This document shows, piece after piece, positions 35,260-47,835 of a stretch of DNA of 64,000 bases. Position numbers and translations under genes: made by a program. How positions within the stretch are numbered: the first letter of the stretch is position 1; every line of letters begins with the position of its first letter. Under the pieces are notes generated by a model. That model had not been told where the DNA came from. It searched no databases and was given only the letters and a program-made list of their open reading frames with translations. This DNA is from Petaurus breviceps papuanus (lineage: Eukaryota; Chordata; Mammalia; Diprotodontia; Petauridae), in NCBI GenBank assembly GCA_028583685.1, contig JAMXIF010001164.1, positions 5,725,254 through 5,789,253 of the forward strand. Reading direction: 5' to 3'.

Positions 35260-35935
35260 GCTTTTATATCTCATACTGCCACCTCTTCACTACCCACCCT
35301 CATCAACCTCTTCCAACTGAACTTTTATCCCACCCCATACTCTGCCCAAACTGTTTTCTCCTGTCTTTAAAGAACTACTAGTCTTTATTGTTTCAATCCC
35401 CATCTTTCTGGACCTCTCTGCAGCATTAGGTACTGCTAACTACTTCTTTCCTCTGGATACCCTTTTTTCCTTATGATTCTGAAACGCCCACTCTCTCTTG
35501 GCCCTTACCCTACCTTCATAATGCCACTTCTCTTCCTCCTTCACGGCCTCTGCATCCTCTTCATTTAGATGATCCCTCAAGAGACTATTCTTAGCTTTCT
35601 GTTTTCACTCAACATCTCTTCCTTAGCAATTTCACTCAGTGGCCACCTCTATGCAAATGACTTCCAAATCTATATCTCTAGACCTGATCTGTCTGCCAAG
35701 CTCCATCCATACATCTCCAACTTCCTTCAGGAATCTCTACCTGAAGTTCTCATCAGCATCTCAAGTCTAACAGGTCTAAAAATTGAGCTTATTATCTTTT
35801 TCCCTAAACCTCTTCCTCCTTCTGACTTCTCCATGTCTGTCTATGAAGCCGCCATTCACCTTTCCCTCATAGTCTTAATCTTAGGAGTTTTTGGACTCTG
35901 TCTTTTCCTTCACCTATGATATTCATTTGAGGGCC
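35260..35935 (+). mobile_element. L2/CR1-type LINE, reverse-transcriptase relic
   Basis: A frame at 35640-35840 reads HLYANDFQIYIS and further IELIIFFPKP, matching the YADD catalytic block and the KTELIIF..KP block of L2 reverse transcriptase. The first catalytic Asp of YADD is Asn here. Upstream, TTTCTGGACCTCTCTGCAGC gives the FLDLSAA block. The copy is dead, with several breaks. Confidence 0.8.
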
Positions 35936-36949
35936 ATCTCTAGTTGTCCTCATCTATATATTACCACTGGACTCGGCTCCAGAGGAGAAAGTGAGGCTGA
36001 GGACTTTGCACCGCCCTCCCTCACCTAAATCCAATTTACTTGCACGTAATGGCATCATCTTCCTGATGTTATGGTCCTCTTCAGAATTAAGGACAAACAA
36101 TAACAACAACAAATCCAGTCAATTATCAAGTTTGGTTGATTCTAGCTCCACATCTCTTCAAACTGTCCTTTCTGTCTGCTCCCCTACCACCCCTCTAGTA
36201 CATTCTTTCAGTACAACCTACTTGAACTTTTGCCATAAACCTTCTAATGGGTCTTTCCCCCTCTCCCTCCCCACCTCCATTCTCTCCTCTTGCCAATCCC
36301 TCCCTTATGCCACTGCCAGAATATTCTTTCTTCCACACAGGTTTGGTATGAACACATCTCTGCTCAAAAATGCTCAGTGGCTCCTTTAGCATGTGTTGCA
36401 TAAAGTTGGAAAAACACAAAGAAAGGGAAGGCTAGGGATGATGAAGAGAAGCAATAATTATTCTAAGTCCTGCCTCATTTTACAGCGGGCAAACAGGTAA
36501 CAAAGTTTAAATAATTAACCTAATGTGAAACTCGGGGTAAGATCCAATGAAGTGTGTTCATTCTTCATGTTCTTTCTATTGTGATACATGAACACCTAGC
36601 AGGGTAAATCAAACAGCAAATCTCTCAATGTTTCTGGTGCTGCAATTCAGGGACAGAGAAGTTCTATCTTTAAATAATTTATAAAAGTCTGAGATGTAAA
36701 GGAACACTGTGCCTGGGATATATCAATTGCAAACCTTAAAAAAGAATTGTAGAAGAATGGATTAAGCTCAGACTTCCCAAGCAACTTCACTGCCTTTATG
36801 AGGTAGCAAAAGGCTTTCTGTCTGGAAGAAATATTACTGAGGAGGTGGCATTATTCCTTGGAATTTCCATCTTGATGCAAATAAAAAATAGCAACTATGA
36901 GGAGTTTAATAGGTTTTCTTCCTTGGCATTTCCAATTATATATTCATTA

Positions 36950-37300
36950 TCTATTCCAGAGCTACTTGACCTGGGGTCTAACAGACTCCCAAGGACTCTT
37001 ATGGATAGATTTCAGGGCTCTATGAACTTGGATAGGAAAAAATTTACATCTTTATTTTTGGATCTTTAAAGGTTTATTTTTTCAATTAACAAAAGATCTA
37101 TTTTATTTCCCTCCCAATTCCTCCATTAAAAAACAAAACCCTTATAACACATATTCACTAGTCTCTCACTGAAACTAAGCATTTCCTTCAATTATGAATT
37201 GTCAAAAAGAAAAATTATTCTGTGGGGTCCATAGGCTATATCAGACTGCTGAAGGGGTCTAAAATACACACATACACAAAAGATTAAGAACCACCGTGTA
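36950..37300. mobile_element. hAT-type MITE, same family as 21143-21348
   Basis: CATTTCCTTCAATTATGAAT, then TCTGTGGGGTCCATAGGCTA and the end AAGATTAAGAACC parallel the reverse complement of the element at 21143. The left end, near CTTGACCTGGGGTC, is worn. Confidence 0.55.
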
Positions 37301-38495
37301 TGTGTATGTATATGTGCATATATATATATATGTTTATGGGTCTGTGTATATATGAGGGTATATCAATATAAATATAGATATAAAATGTTAAAGGCATTCT
37401 AGACCATTAACCTCAGCATTCTTTCAGCATGGAGATGTCCAAACAAAGAGGTTGGACTCTTATCATAGTGTAGAATGTTGGACTAGGCATTCTCTAAAAT
37501 CCTTTTTACCTGTAAAATTCAATGTTTATTTCATCCCTAGGGGTATATTAAAATAGGCAATATGGTTGGAAACTAAAAGGAAATGGAGAGATCAGGGGTG
37601 GGGTCTGACAAGTCTGTTAATGTCTGCCTAACCCCTCATTACTACTAGGGACTAGGCAAATATCCCTCTTTCAGTACTCAGGGGAGGCTGATGGATAGAT
37701 CCTGGAAGGGACTTCAGTGTGAATGCAAAACAGTCTTTCTGATAGGACCAGGGGCATAATAATGAGAAACTGGAGAAGGCTAACAGAACCTTAGCTTGCT
37801 GCGCATGCAAAACATTTAAATTTTACATTTTTTAAAAAGGCTTTTGTTTTGAATCCTTTCAAAAAAGTGATGACGACCTGGTTTTGCATTACCCAGCCTC
37901 TAGGAATCTGGGAAGACAACAACAGAGCAAAAAAATAAATCTGCTAATTGACCCACATTTTTTAAAGGGAGATGAAAAATAGAATGCAGGAGAATGTATG
38001 TCAAAATGTTTTTTATTGTCTTTATTTTCCTTAGAGGATGAACTGTGGCTTGATTGTATATTGAAAAAATATATCTTATGTGATACAATTCTGAGATTCA
38101 TTCAAAAATCATTCTGCCAAACACTTTCTATTATTTGCCAGATTTTTCTTGATTCTTTCTTTGCCAACATCCAAGTTACTCCTGTCTTCCTTTGCTCCTT
38201 ATCTCCCTTGGCTCATACCTGTCTGTGTGCTGCCCAGATTGGACACCATGATGTGGAGATTTTAGTTCTCCTTTGAATTTCTCTAACATTGACCATCTTG
38301 TTACTTTTTTTACTAGCCAGTAACCTTGCCATTATTGCATATGAACCATGTTCTGGAACCATGTTCAAATCAGCTCTGCCATCATTCCTGGAAGGGAATT
38401 GTCATTCAGCTCTGTTATGGCTTTACTCACCATCCATGTAACTTTGGTACCCAAAGTGCACCTCTGATCACCACTCCCCTATGTATATGGTCTTC
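37301..38495. other. Intron stretch without assignable elements
   Basis: It begins with a TA/TG-rich low-complexity run (37310-37385). The part at 38105-38320 has L2-like wording (CAAACACTTTCTATTATTTG) but cannot be placed. No exon is expected here. Confidence 0.35.
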
Positions 38496-38499
38496 CCCT

Positions 38500-38640
38500 A
38501 TTAGAATGTAAGGCCACTGAGGGCAGGGACTGTCTTTACTTTTATGCTTGTATTTGCATAAAGCCTTATACTTAACACCGTGCTTAGCACGTGGTGCTTA
38601 ATAAATGGTTCTTCCTTATTCATTCAATCATCTGTGATTC
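38500..38640 (+). mobile_element. L2 LINE 3' tail
   Basis: AATGTAAGGCCACTGAGGGC, AGGGACTGTCTTTACTTTTA, GTGCTTAGCACGTGGTGCTT and AATAAATGGTTCTTCC. Confidence 0.75.
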
Positions 38641-38787
38641 ATCTGCTATGAAAATGTAGTCACCACAAGGTAGAGTCCTAGGAAAATTAAACACAAACAA
38701 AGTGAAGTGGAGAGGAAGTATATCTTCTACTTTTAAGGCCTGCTTCCAGATTAATTTTGCCCATGGCCCACCACAGGGCCCTGCACA

Positions 38788-39034
38788 TAACGTTGTTGTT
38801 TAGTCATTTTATTGTGTTCAGCTTTCATTTGTTTTTTTTTTCTTTCTGCAAAATACTAGAGTGATTTGCCAGTTCCTTCTCCAGCTCATTTTACAGATGA
38901 GAAAACTGAAGTAAACAGGATCAAATGACTTGCTCAGGGTCACACTGCTAGGGTCTCAGGCTGGATTCAATCTCATAAAGATGAGTCTTCCTGATTCTAA
39001 GCCCAGTGCTCTATCCACTGCACCACCTAACTCT
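38788..39034 (-). mobile_element. Second marsupial CORE-SINE family
   Basis: GTTGTTTAGTCATTTTATTG, GAGTGATTTGCCAGTTCCTT, TGACTTGCTCAGGGTCACAC and ATCCACTGCACCACCTAACT. The GTCATTT..GTGTTCAG head separates it from the MAR1/WSINE copies. Confidence 0.7.
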
Positions 39035-39269
39035 GCCTGCCCATAATCATTCAATAAACTTTTATTATCTATCTGAAAACAAGAATAATATGATACTTAT
39101 ATTATCTATATAACTGGGTTAGTGTGATGCTCAGGTAAGATTATATCATAAAGTGCTTGGCAAACTAAATCCATTTAGAGGATATCCCAAAGCTCATGGT
39201 GCAGTGACTGTTAAGCTTAAAGCTGTACTCTGACTTTTGGACACATTGCATAAATATTAGCTGTTGTTG

Positions 39270-39360
39270 TTATCAAGTGTTTACTTTTAACAGACTAGAG
39301 GTACAAAGACAAAAATTAAACAGTCCCTTCTCTCAAGGAACCTACCTTCTATTGTCAGAG
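39270..39360 (+). repeat. Ancient interspersed repeat, unassigned
   Basis: AAAGACAAAAATTAAACAGT then CCCTTCTCTCAAGGAACCTA, related to the unit at 24690. Confidence 0.45.
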
Positions 39361-39434
39361 AAGGGAAGATGAATGCAGTATATGCATAAACATTATACAT
39401 TAATATATATGCAATAAATCTTTAGGGATTGCTT

Positions 39435-40150
39435 GCTTATATCCATCATTCTTTTAGGCTGTTTTCTTTGTTAGCTTTACTGACATTTCTCTTTTCAAAG
39501 CAAAATGCTATGCCTTGTCCCAAAGATTTTTTGTGTATTTTACTCAGGCCTTTCCTTCCTAGACTTTCCCCACCCCCATGTCTTTTCAACCTGAGACCCA
39601 GGCTAAATTGCTCCCTTGTGAAGCTCTCCCTGGCCATTCCATACCTTGGTGGTCTTTTTCTTCCTCTGAATTACCAAAATGTTTCCAGTTTCTACCACTC
39701 ATTTGACCCTTAGCAAAGACTACCTGATCTTATTAACTGTCCATACCTCTGTGCCTGGCCTCTTTAACTAGAATGTAGGCTTTTTGAGGCAGATACCTCG
39801 TGTTAGATTTATAGAGTAATAGAAAGCATGGGAGTCTTGTTATTGGCAAAATATACATGTCGCAGAATTTGGAACACAAAGCATCAAGGTGGCTTTACCT
39901 ACCTCCACCTGACCGTTTTGTTTTTTTCCCTTCCTTCCTTTCTACATGGGAGACTTGAAAGATCTTCATGAGTTGAGAAAAATTTTAGGGCTTCAGATTG
40001 TGAAAAATGACTTTAAATCTCAGTAATCAATATCTTGGAGACTCAGAGTTTCCCCCTAGTTCCCTCCCCTTTACAAATTCAGTCTTTCCTTTTAGAAGGA
40101 CTTTACTGATAATGAGATTGCATTGAATCTTCTTATCCTGGCCAAACTCC
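39435..40150. other. Intron stretch, partly L2-like
   Basis: The part at 39590-39780 keeps L2-like wording (CTCCCTTGTGAAGCTCTCCC, TAGAATGTAGGCTTTTTGAG). The rest is unassigned. Confidence 0.35.
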
Positions 40151-40199
40151 ACCCAAGCCTGAATTGAATTTATTCTGCTTTGACTTGGGTAGAGATAAA

Positions 40200-40445
40200 T
40201 GCGCTTCTGCCTAGATAGTCCAAGGCTGAAAGAGGTCTGGTTGAAGGGTGATCTGATAAAACAAGTATTTCCTCTGTCAGGGGGTAGAGTGATGACTGGA
40301 TGATATCAACCCCTGTTGGAAAGGTATATAAACTGGACACCTCAGTTCCCAAATGAAGCCATGTCTGGACTGGCCCCCTTTGGGGGGGCCCAGTTCAGGA
40401 CTGTAACTCCCATGTAATAAATGTTGTCAGCTTGTGAGAGAAATA
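40200..40445 (+). mobile_element. Possible LTR relic
   Basis: GGTATATAAACTGGACACCT (TATA-like) is followed 88 bp later by TGTAATAAATGTTGTC (poly-A signal), the layout of an LTR U3-R region. Ends and family are not determined. Confidence 0.25.
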
Positions 40446-41769
40446 AAAATGTGGACACGACCTAAATCATTTATCACTTTCTTAGAACAAACTCTGAAAG
40501 GTTGACAAGATTTAGGTAGCCTTTGGCAATTTATTGAAAGACATCCCCTAAATATGATTTTTTGAAGGGGTGCTGACTGGCAATCAGGAGTGGACAGAAA
40601 TTGAAAGATACTTTTTGGTGCTATTAGATAGACCTGGCAAAGAGAAATTGCTTCTATCCCTACTGAGAAAAAAACCAAATGATGCTTTACCCTGGCATAA
40701 TGAGGGAGGTATGAGAGCCTGCCTTTTTCATAATTGAAGGGACTGAAGCTTAAGCCTCTAGACTTTAAGCTACAAAGGGAGCTGCAGACAAAATGGGAAA
40801 AAGTCAGCATATTAGCTGAGTTGTCCAGCAGAAACCCATAAGCTTCACAACCATATGCCCAGTGAAGAAATGTCTAGCAGACTACGTAGAGCACATTCCA
40901 TGGGAGCAGGGGAGCAGGCCCTGCGGGAGCAGTGTCATGATGACATTAGCAGAAGACATCACCAATTCTTCCCTGAGAGAAATGGGTGTCCACACGTGTT
41001 CTTTACCCTTCGACACGTGTGTCCTGGCAACATGCTCCCCTCCATAATGCTTCTTTTATGTATTCCATGGCCTCAAGTGCTCCCCAAGTGCATGATCATC
41101 TGTGTGTGTTCCCTAGAGGCATGCATTCTTCCCAGTGACCCTATATGTATTTGTGGAAGAATGTGACTCAGGTCTATGTGGAGAAGAGTTCTATTAACAT
41201 TTGATTGAATGCCTTTTATTTGAACTATGTGATCTCTGGATGACTAATAAAAGTAAACATATCCATGGAAGCTTATAAGCTTTTTTTTTTTAAAATAAAT
41301 TTTTATTTTAGTAGGTTTTAATTAAATTAAAAATAAATTTAATAATTTTAATAGATTCAGACCCATGTAGTACCTTAAACTTGGAGAAGCTTTTCTGAAT
41401 CCCATGGGAAGGTGGGGTGTCCAGGTGCTACATGGCTGATAACATTCCCTTTAAGTACCTTTCAAAGTGTTAGGCACACAATAGGTACTTAATAAATACT
41501 TGATTGATTAATTTACTAAAGCCCTTGTCAGTGGAAGCCCCATAATTTAAGACATTTTCCAGGTGCGTGAATTATTTTTTTCTGGAGAAAGCTTCCTGAA
41601 GATCTCTTACTTCTTTGCTTAGCTAACCGTTCTGGGAAGCTCTGTGGTTAGAGCATTTCTGGCTTAATCTTACTGCCACTTACTTAAGATGAGCAGATCA
41701 GGTCACTAAGTAGAGTCTGCAAAATCAAGGTGAGACATCAAATATAGCCCTGCTATTATCTAGTTATTT

Positions 41770-42060
41770 CTTGTTCTGTTGCAAATGTATAGCTTGAGAT
41801 TTCTGACACCAGTGATTACCTGCTAGTATCCTGTTTTGCCTGGTACAGATCTTTTCCTTCTGCTTTCTGTGACATTCCAAGGTAGCTCCTCCTGCCTATG
41901 TAACTAAAATCTATATATGGTAGTTGAAACTGCTGCTCAGGGCTCACTGATTTTTATATACAGGGAGTTTATATATACAGTGAGCTCTGAGTACAATAAA
42001 CTGGTTTTTATCATATCTGTGCATCATTGATGGTTATGATGGGCAGGAGTATCTAGCAAT
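41770..42060 (+). mobile_element. Possible LTR relic
   Basis: CTATATATGGTAGTTG and, about 78 bp later, GTACAATAAACTGGTTTTTA give a TATA/poly-A layout. It contains an imperfect inverted pair, CAGGGAGTTTATATATACAG against TATATACAGG. No ends or duplication are seen. Confidence 0.25.
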
Positions 42061-42404
42061 GGACTGTTAGACAATTTCTGTCACAGATTTTACTGAAGGG
42101 CATCTCTTGCAAATATTTTAAGGAGACTTTCACATAGATCAAAAGAAACATCTTTTCCCTATTCAATTATATCTGTCCTTTATCTCTCTTATTCCTATTT
42201 GACTGACAAACCATTTAGCATTTAAATACCACGTGCCAAGCAAGGCGGAAAGACAAAAATGAAATAGTCCCTGAACTCAAGGAGCTCACGTTCTAATAGA
42301 GGAGAGAACATGCACACACATAATTTAATACAAGTTTATTTTCCCACTTTAGTTTCTAACTTTAGGCTCTAGACCCCAAATTTCCTTTGATACAATTACT
42401 ATCC

Positions 42405-42540
42405 AAGGTAGAATGTAAGCTCCCAGTCTTCAGGACAGGTTGTTTTTTAGTTTATTGTTTTGTTTTTGTATTCCTAGCACTTAGCTCAGTGCCTAGATAG
42501 AGCTGGCCCTTCAATAAGTTCTAGTTAAATTGAGTTGAAG
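42405..42540 (+). mobile_element. L2 LINE 3' tail
   Basis: AGAATGTAAGCTCCCAGTCT, TATTCCTAGCACTTAGCTCA, GTGCCTAGATAGAGC. It is preceded at 42215-42310 by the unassigned ~100-bp ancient unit (CTGAACTCAAGGAGCTCACG). Confidence 0.65.
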
Positions 42541-42704
42541 GTGTTAGGTGTGTCCCAATATTACAACAGGATCTTACTAAGGAAGTTGCAGTAGCCAAGA
42601 AAAGCATCATAGTCACCTGCCCAGGAAAGTCATATTAACAACAATGAAGGCTCAACCCAGGAATGAATGGAAATTTCCCTTTTTTTGAAGTGCCTGAGAA
42701 ATTC

Positions 42705-42822
42705 TCCCTGTCCCTCCCTCTTCCTCTTCCTCTCTCTCCCTCTCCCTCCCCATTCCCCAACCTCCTCCTAAGTCTTTCTCTCTTCCCTCTCCTTCTCTTC
42801 TTCTTCTCTTCTCCCTGTAAAT
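42705..42822. repeat. Polypyrimidine tract
   Basis: Almost uninterrupted C/T (CCCTCTTCCTCTTCCTCTC and similar). It yields Arg/Glu/Gly-rich chance frames on the other strand. Confidence 0.9.
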
Positions 42823-43539
42823 CATACCTCAGACAGAGGCAATTAGCACAGAGGTTTTTATTACAGCTCAGTGAGCTCTGAAATTGTAGCATATGGAAGA
42901 CATTCTGTGGGAAAGAAGGAATGTTTTTTATCCCTCCTCTAAAATGCTTTGGTTTGGGGACAGTCTGTGATGGATGATTTTGAGTATATCCTAATGGTGT
43001 TTTGTCTAAAGCCTGGCAATTTTCTTTCATAGAAAGAATATGACCTGTTATTAGGGATTGTCAAGGTTCCAGGGCCAAGGCTAGGGATAGGTAAGACAGG
43101 TAATTGGCTAGAGCTCAGCGCAAGGTGTGGGTTCAATAAGCAAAATTTTTGTCAAACATATTCCTAATGTCAGAAAATTCTATTCTTCATGGAACATAGG
43201 TATTTATTTTATGATTAATCAAATTCCATGTATTAAGAGTCAAATCTGAAAATCTCCAGTGAACAGTAAAACACAGTGGGAGTAAATTTTAAAGCATGAT
43301 GGAGGAATTGTGGGGGGAGGGTAGTAGTGCTGTTTTCCAACCTTGTCCAACTTAGGCACAAATGCCTTTCCCCAGCTTTGAAATCTCGATCCAGAAATGA
43401 GCCTCCCCAAAGGAATGGTTCTTAGTGAGTGAGACTCTCAAGTTCCTATTTCCAGGTCATTCTAGTCACAACAACCCTAGATGACTATCTCCTTATGTTT
43501 TACTCCCAGAGGAAACACTTCCCAAATATCCCTTATAGC

Positions 43540-43655
43540 AGTAGTGTCAAAAAATTTTGGGCACTAAATGGCAAACCACTCCTCTATCTCTTTCAAGAAA
43601 AGCCCAAATGGGGTGACGAAAAGTCGGACATGACTGAAACAACTCAACAATAAAT
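43540..43655 (+). mobile_element. Second marsupial CORE-SINE family, fragment
   Basis: GGCAAACCACTCCTCTATCT, AAATGGGGTGACGAAAAGTC and GGACATGACTGAAACAACTC form the head of the same family as 38788-39034, in opposite orientation. Confidence 0.65.
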
Positions 43656-43919
43656 CCCTATGTGAGGATTCCTTTGAGCTACATATTAACCATTTTAAAA
43701 TGTGTTATTATCTTTTACTTTATTTTTATTTATTTTGTTAAATATTTCCAAATTACATTTTAATATCATTTGGGCCCTACTCCAGAAGGAGTCAGAGAGG
43801 GATACTTTTTCCTTTCCCCAGTGCACTGTGTTAAGCAAATAATTATAAAAGAGTATGTGGGGGTGGAGAGGCAAAGGACTTTGTATAACACTTAGCCTAG
43901 AATTTAAAAGAAGCCTTAC

Positions 43920-44038
43920 CTTAACTGATCATTCACATCCTGGAAATTCTGTCGAGCAAAGATCACAGCTGGACTGGAGTTGACTGGAAGAGCCAAACGG
44001 TTGTTTAGATACATGTCATCCAGCCAGTACTCAAAGAC
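43920..44038 (-). CDS. CHAT: CHAT coding exon 3 (residues 87-126)
   Basis: This 119-nt exon encodes [20 protein letters not shown], then [19 protein letters not shown] and the first two bases of an Arg codon. It is preceded by the clear acceptor TTTTTTCCTGTAG and followed by the donor GTAAGG. The human counterpart reads [20 protein letters not shown], so conservation is very high. In the ChAT fold this is part of the N-terminal catalytic-domain core. It begins in phase 0 and ends in phase 2, which fits both neighbours. No reading-frame problem is seen. Confidence 0.96.
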
Positions 44039-44269
44039 CTACAGGAAAAAAAGGGGGGCACACACTGTAACTCAGCCAGGTGAAGAAGCAATGGTGTGAA
44101 CTGAGACTCTATTCTTGGCTTTGATGAACACAGATGAATTATCTTTCTTTGTCTGGGCTCAGATCCTCAATCATTCTGCTGATGATAAATTGGGGCAATA
44201 GTCCTTGGTGTTTGTCAGCCCACAGTCTGGACACATCTCCTAAATTCATTTCATTTTTGAGTACCAGAC

Positions 44270-44500
44270 AAAGATTCAGGAAACCTGTGTTCTCATCCTG
44301 CCCCTGTCATAAGCTATCTGACCTGGGATGAATCATGGAACCTCTCAGAGTTTGTTTCCTTATTTTTAAATTGGTGAGAATCATATTTGTTTTGATTAAT
44401 TCACAGGATGGTTATGAAGGTTGAATGAAATGATATTTGGGAAGGTTATTTGAAAAATACAAGTGTGATACAAAAGTGTGGTATCTTCAGCATCATTTCC
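44270..44500 (+). mobile_element. MIR-like SINE
   Basis: GAAACCTGTGTTCTCATCCT, AACCTCTCAGAGTTTGTTTC and GGATGGTTATGAAGGTTGAA. It lies about 230 bp upstream of CHAT exon 3. Confidence 0.6.
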
Positions 44501-44654
44501 TCATCTTCATGAGGAGAGTTTTTGCTACTGTGCTTAAGGCCCACTGAAGCCAACGTTCAATTAAACAAATATTTATTAAGTGCTTACAGTGTGCTAGTTG
44601 TTGGGAAAGATGAAAACAAACATTGCCTGCACTCAAGGAGCTTAACATTCTTTT

Positions 44655-46930
44655 ATTTATTTTTCTTTTTAGCAGTACTTTTCCCCAATTAAATGTCAAG
44701 GCAATTTTTTAGTATTCATTTTTACAAGATTTTTAGTTCCAAATTTTTCTCCTCTTCCTAAAATAGTAGGCAATTTGACAAAGGTTATACATGTGCTTTC
44801 ATATAAAATGTGTTTCATATTAGTTCCAGTTGTGAAAGAAGAAACATCAAAAGAAAAAAAACATAAAAAAGAATAAAGTAAGTAAAAAAAAAGTATGCTT
44901 TGATCTGTATTCAGAGTCCATCAGTTCTTTATCTGGATGTGGAAAGCATTTTCCTTCATGAGTCCTTTGTACTTGTCTTAGATCATTGTGTGGCCAAGAA
45001 GAGGCTAGTCATTCACGGTTGATCATCATATTATGTGGCTGATAACAGTGTACAATGTTTTCCTGGTTCTGCTCAATTCATTTTGCATCAGTTTGTACAA
45101 GTCTTTCCAGGTTTTTCTGAAATCTGCCTGTTCATCATTTCTTATTGCACAGTAGTATTCCATTACATTCATATACCGTAGCTTGTTCAGCCATTCCCTA
45201 ATCGATGGGTGTCACCTCAATTTCCAATATATTGCTACCGCAAAAAAGGCTGTTATTACAGTCCTTTTCCCTTTTTTGTGATCTCTTTGGGATACAGACT
45301 TAGTAGAGGTATTGCTGGATCAAAGGGTATGCCCAATTTGGTTGCCCTTTGTGCATAGTCCCAAATTGCTCTCCAGAATGGTTCTAGTAATTTTGCTAGG
45401 TAGATGATTTTTGGTTGTAGTACTAGCTTCTTTGCCTTCCAGAATATTATGTTCCATGATGTGTGATCCTTTAATGTTGCAGTATCTAAGTCCTGTGTAA
45501 TCCTGATCATGGCTCCCCAATACTTGAATTGTTTCTTTCTGGCCGCTTGTAGTATTTTTTCCTTGACCTGCGAGTTCTGTAATTTGACTATAATGTTCCT
45601 TGGAGTTTTTACTTTGTGATCTCTTTCATGAGGTGATCAGTGGATTCTTTTGATGCCTATTTTGCCCTCTGGTTCCAGTATATCAGGACAATTTTTCTTG
45701 ATAATTTCTTGAAAGATGCTGTCCAAGTTCTCCTTTTGATTATGGCTTTCAGACAGTTCAATTACTCTAATACTGTCTCTCCTGAATCTGTTTCCCAGCT
45801 CAGTTGTTTATCCCATGAGATATTTAACATTTTCTTCTATTTTTTCATTCTTTTGAATTTGTTTGATTGATTCTTTATGTCTTATAGAGTCATTAGCTTC
45901 CACTTGCCTAATTCTAACTTTTAAAGAGTTTTTTTATTTAGTTTTTGTACTTCTTCCATTTGGCCAATTCTTTTGCACCACTCTCATTTCTTTTCCCAAA
46001 TTCTCGTCTACTTCTCTTATGTGATTTTCAAGCTCCTTGTTAAGCTCTTCCATGAGTTCTTTCTGGGTTTGAAACCATTTCCAATTTTTCTTTGAGGTTT
46101 TGCCCAAAGGTATTTTGACATTGCTGTCCTCTTTTGAGTTTGTATCTTGGTCTTCTCTGTCACCACAATAACTTTCTATGGTCAGATTCTTTTTTGCTCA
46201 TCATTTTTAGCCTTTTTCCTTTCTTTTAAATTTGAGCTCTGCTCCCAGGGTGAAAGGGTACTGTCTCAGGCTTCTTGTGCCAGGGGCTGCAGGCCCTAGT
46301 TATTTACCTGGTGCTGCACTGATGTTGCCCCAAGGCCCACAGAGGACCCTCGAGTCTCGTGCTATGCTGAGGGGGTTGGGGTGGGGGGTGGCTGGTGCTG
46401 CTAGAGGCCATAGGGGTCTGGCAGCTTACCTGGTGCTGAGCTGAGGTCCTAATGCTAGTGTATGGTGTGTGCTGATGCTGGTGGGGTGTTTCTACATTTC
46501 CCCAGGGGTTACATTGAAGCATATGGTGGTCTGGCAGTTGGTGACTGCTTATTTTCCCAGGGCTACACTGAGGCATGTGGTGATTCTTGGAACTGGAGGC
46601 TTCCAGTTCCCCTGGTTATACTGAAGCACATGGAGGGTCCTGGTATTGGTGTTTGCCTGTTCCACCACACTGGAGCTCAGGATCTCCTGCTGGTTTGCTG
46701 AGGTGGGGCTTGCTGGGATGTTTCTTGTCCTGGACTGAACTCCCTTTTACCCAAGTGAGACAGACCTTTTCTTGCAGATCTTCCAAATTTCTTGGGCTAA
46801 AAGATTGCTTCACCCTTGTCTTTTTGCTGGTTCTTCTCTCCAGGATTTGTTTTGGGATGCTATTTTATGTTTTTTTGTGAGGTGAATATGAGAGAGTTTC
46901 AGCAATTTACTGCTTACTCCACCATCTTTG
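44655..46930 (-). mobile_element. Chimeric half-L1/L1 element
   Basis: On the minus strand it starts CCAAAGATGGTGGAGTAAGC (46925 downward), followed by a GC-richer leader. ORF1-like sequence (NIIVKLQNSQVKEKILQAA-like, near 45560-45610) comes next, then a frame reading MIRITQDLDTATLKDHTSWN. The same frame passes at about 45380 into LLEPFWRAIWDYAQRATKLG and FDPAIPLLSLYPKEI, which is the L1 ORF2 C-terminus, and ends in the L1 3' UTR. There is no endonuclease or reverse-transcriptase core. It is broken in several places and is the only L1-type copy here in CHAT sense orientation. Confidence 0.7.
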
Positions 46931-46989
46931 GAATTTAACATTCTAATGGATGTTATTATAGGAATGGCATCCTCAAAGCTACCCACTCA

Positions 46990-47720
46990 GCAGGGACAAA
47001 AAAGAAGAAGAGCGCAGTCTTTGATCTCCCATTTTAAAGAGATTCTTCCTTCCTACAACACAGATGCACAAAACTGAAGGGAATTAGGCAGCATCCTTAC
47101 TGTAACATTGTGTGGCCTGTTCCATTATTGTCCCAGGGAAGGAAAAACCCACGGAGCCGGCAACATCTGAATGGTATAAACTTGATATAGTGGGATAAGT
47201 CTGTAAGCTGAGTATGGCTCAAGCAATCTCTTTTATGTGGAAGCTGTTGTTCAAACTTGACCCCTGTAGAATACAAGGTTCTCTCCCAAAGCTCCAGAGA
47301 GCCCAGATGAGACACTCCACTAATGTGGGTGGATTTTATGGTTTATGAATACTGGTTGTATTTTTTTTAGGAAAAAAACCTTGAATAGTTCCTGGCACAT
47401 AATAAATATTTAATAAATGCTTGTTGACTGACTAACTGACCTGGTGGGCTAAGCCAAATGTAAACATAGTCCATGATAAGTGTAAAGGCCAAACTTCTTA
47501 GCTTGGCATTCAAAGTCCTTCAAAATCTGGCACCGCCCTCTCTCTTTTACTATTCTCCTCTAGGGTACTCTAAACTTCAGTTGAGCTGTGCTGCTTGCTG
47601 TCCCCCATTTATGATCCATGATTCACAAAATAAAATTTGGAGTAAAAAAGAACCTTTACAGCTATCTACCCATATCTGAATGGAATCCATTCCCATTCCC
47701 CCCCCCCGTAACAAAAGATC
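46990..47720. other. Intron stretch, partly unassigned
   Basis: An L2-like tail occurs near 47385-47440 (CCTGGCACATAATAAATATT, AATAAATGCTTGTTGACTGA), and L2-like wording near 47500-47640 (GGCATTCAAAGTCCTTCAAA). Nothing coding. Confidence 0.4.
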
Positions 47721-47724
47721 ATGA

Positions 47725-47835
47725 AATTCTAGATTTAGGATTAGAAGACACCTTAGAGACCAACAAGTCCAACTCCTTCTTTTGACAGATGAGAAAACTG
47801 AGACTGAGTTAAATAGTTTTCCCAGTGGTCTTCTC
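47725..47835 (-). mobile_element. THER/MIR-like SINE fragment
   Basis: GATTAGAAGACACCTTAGAG, ACAAGTCCAACTCCTTCTTT and ACAGATGAGAAAACTGAGAC. Confidence 0.55.

Noticed and set aside
42635-43030. Arg/Glu/Gly-rich 131-codon frame
   Set aside because: Its body is the complement of the polypyrimidine tract at 42705-42822.
46232-46880. GC-richer block with several open frames, first taken for a CpG-type promoter or exon
   Set aside because: It is the leader of the half-L1-like element that begins CCAAAGATGGTGGAGTAAGC at about 46925 on the minus strand.
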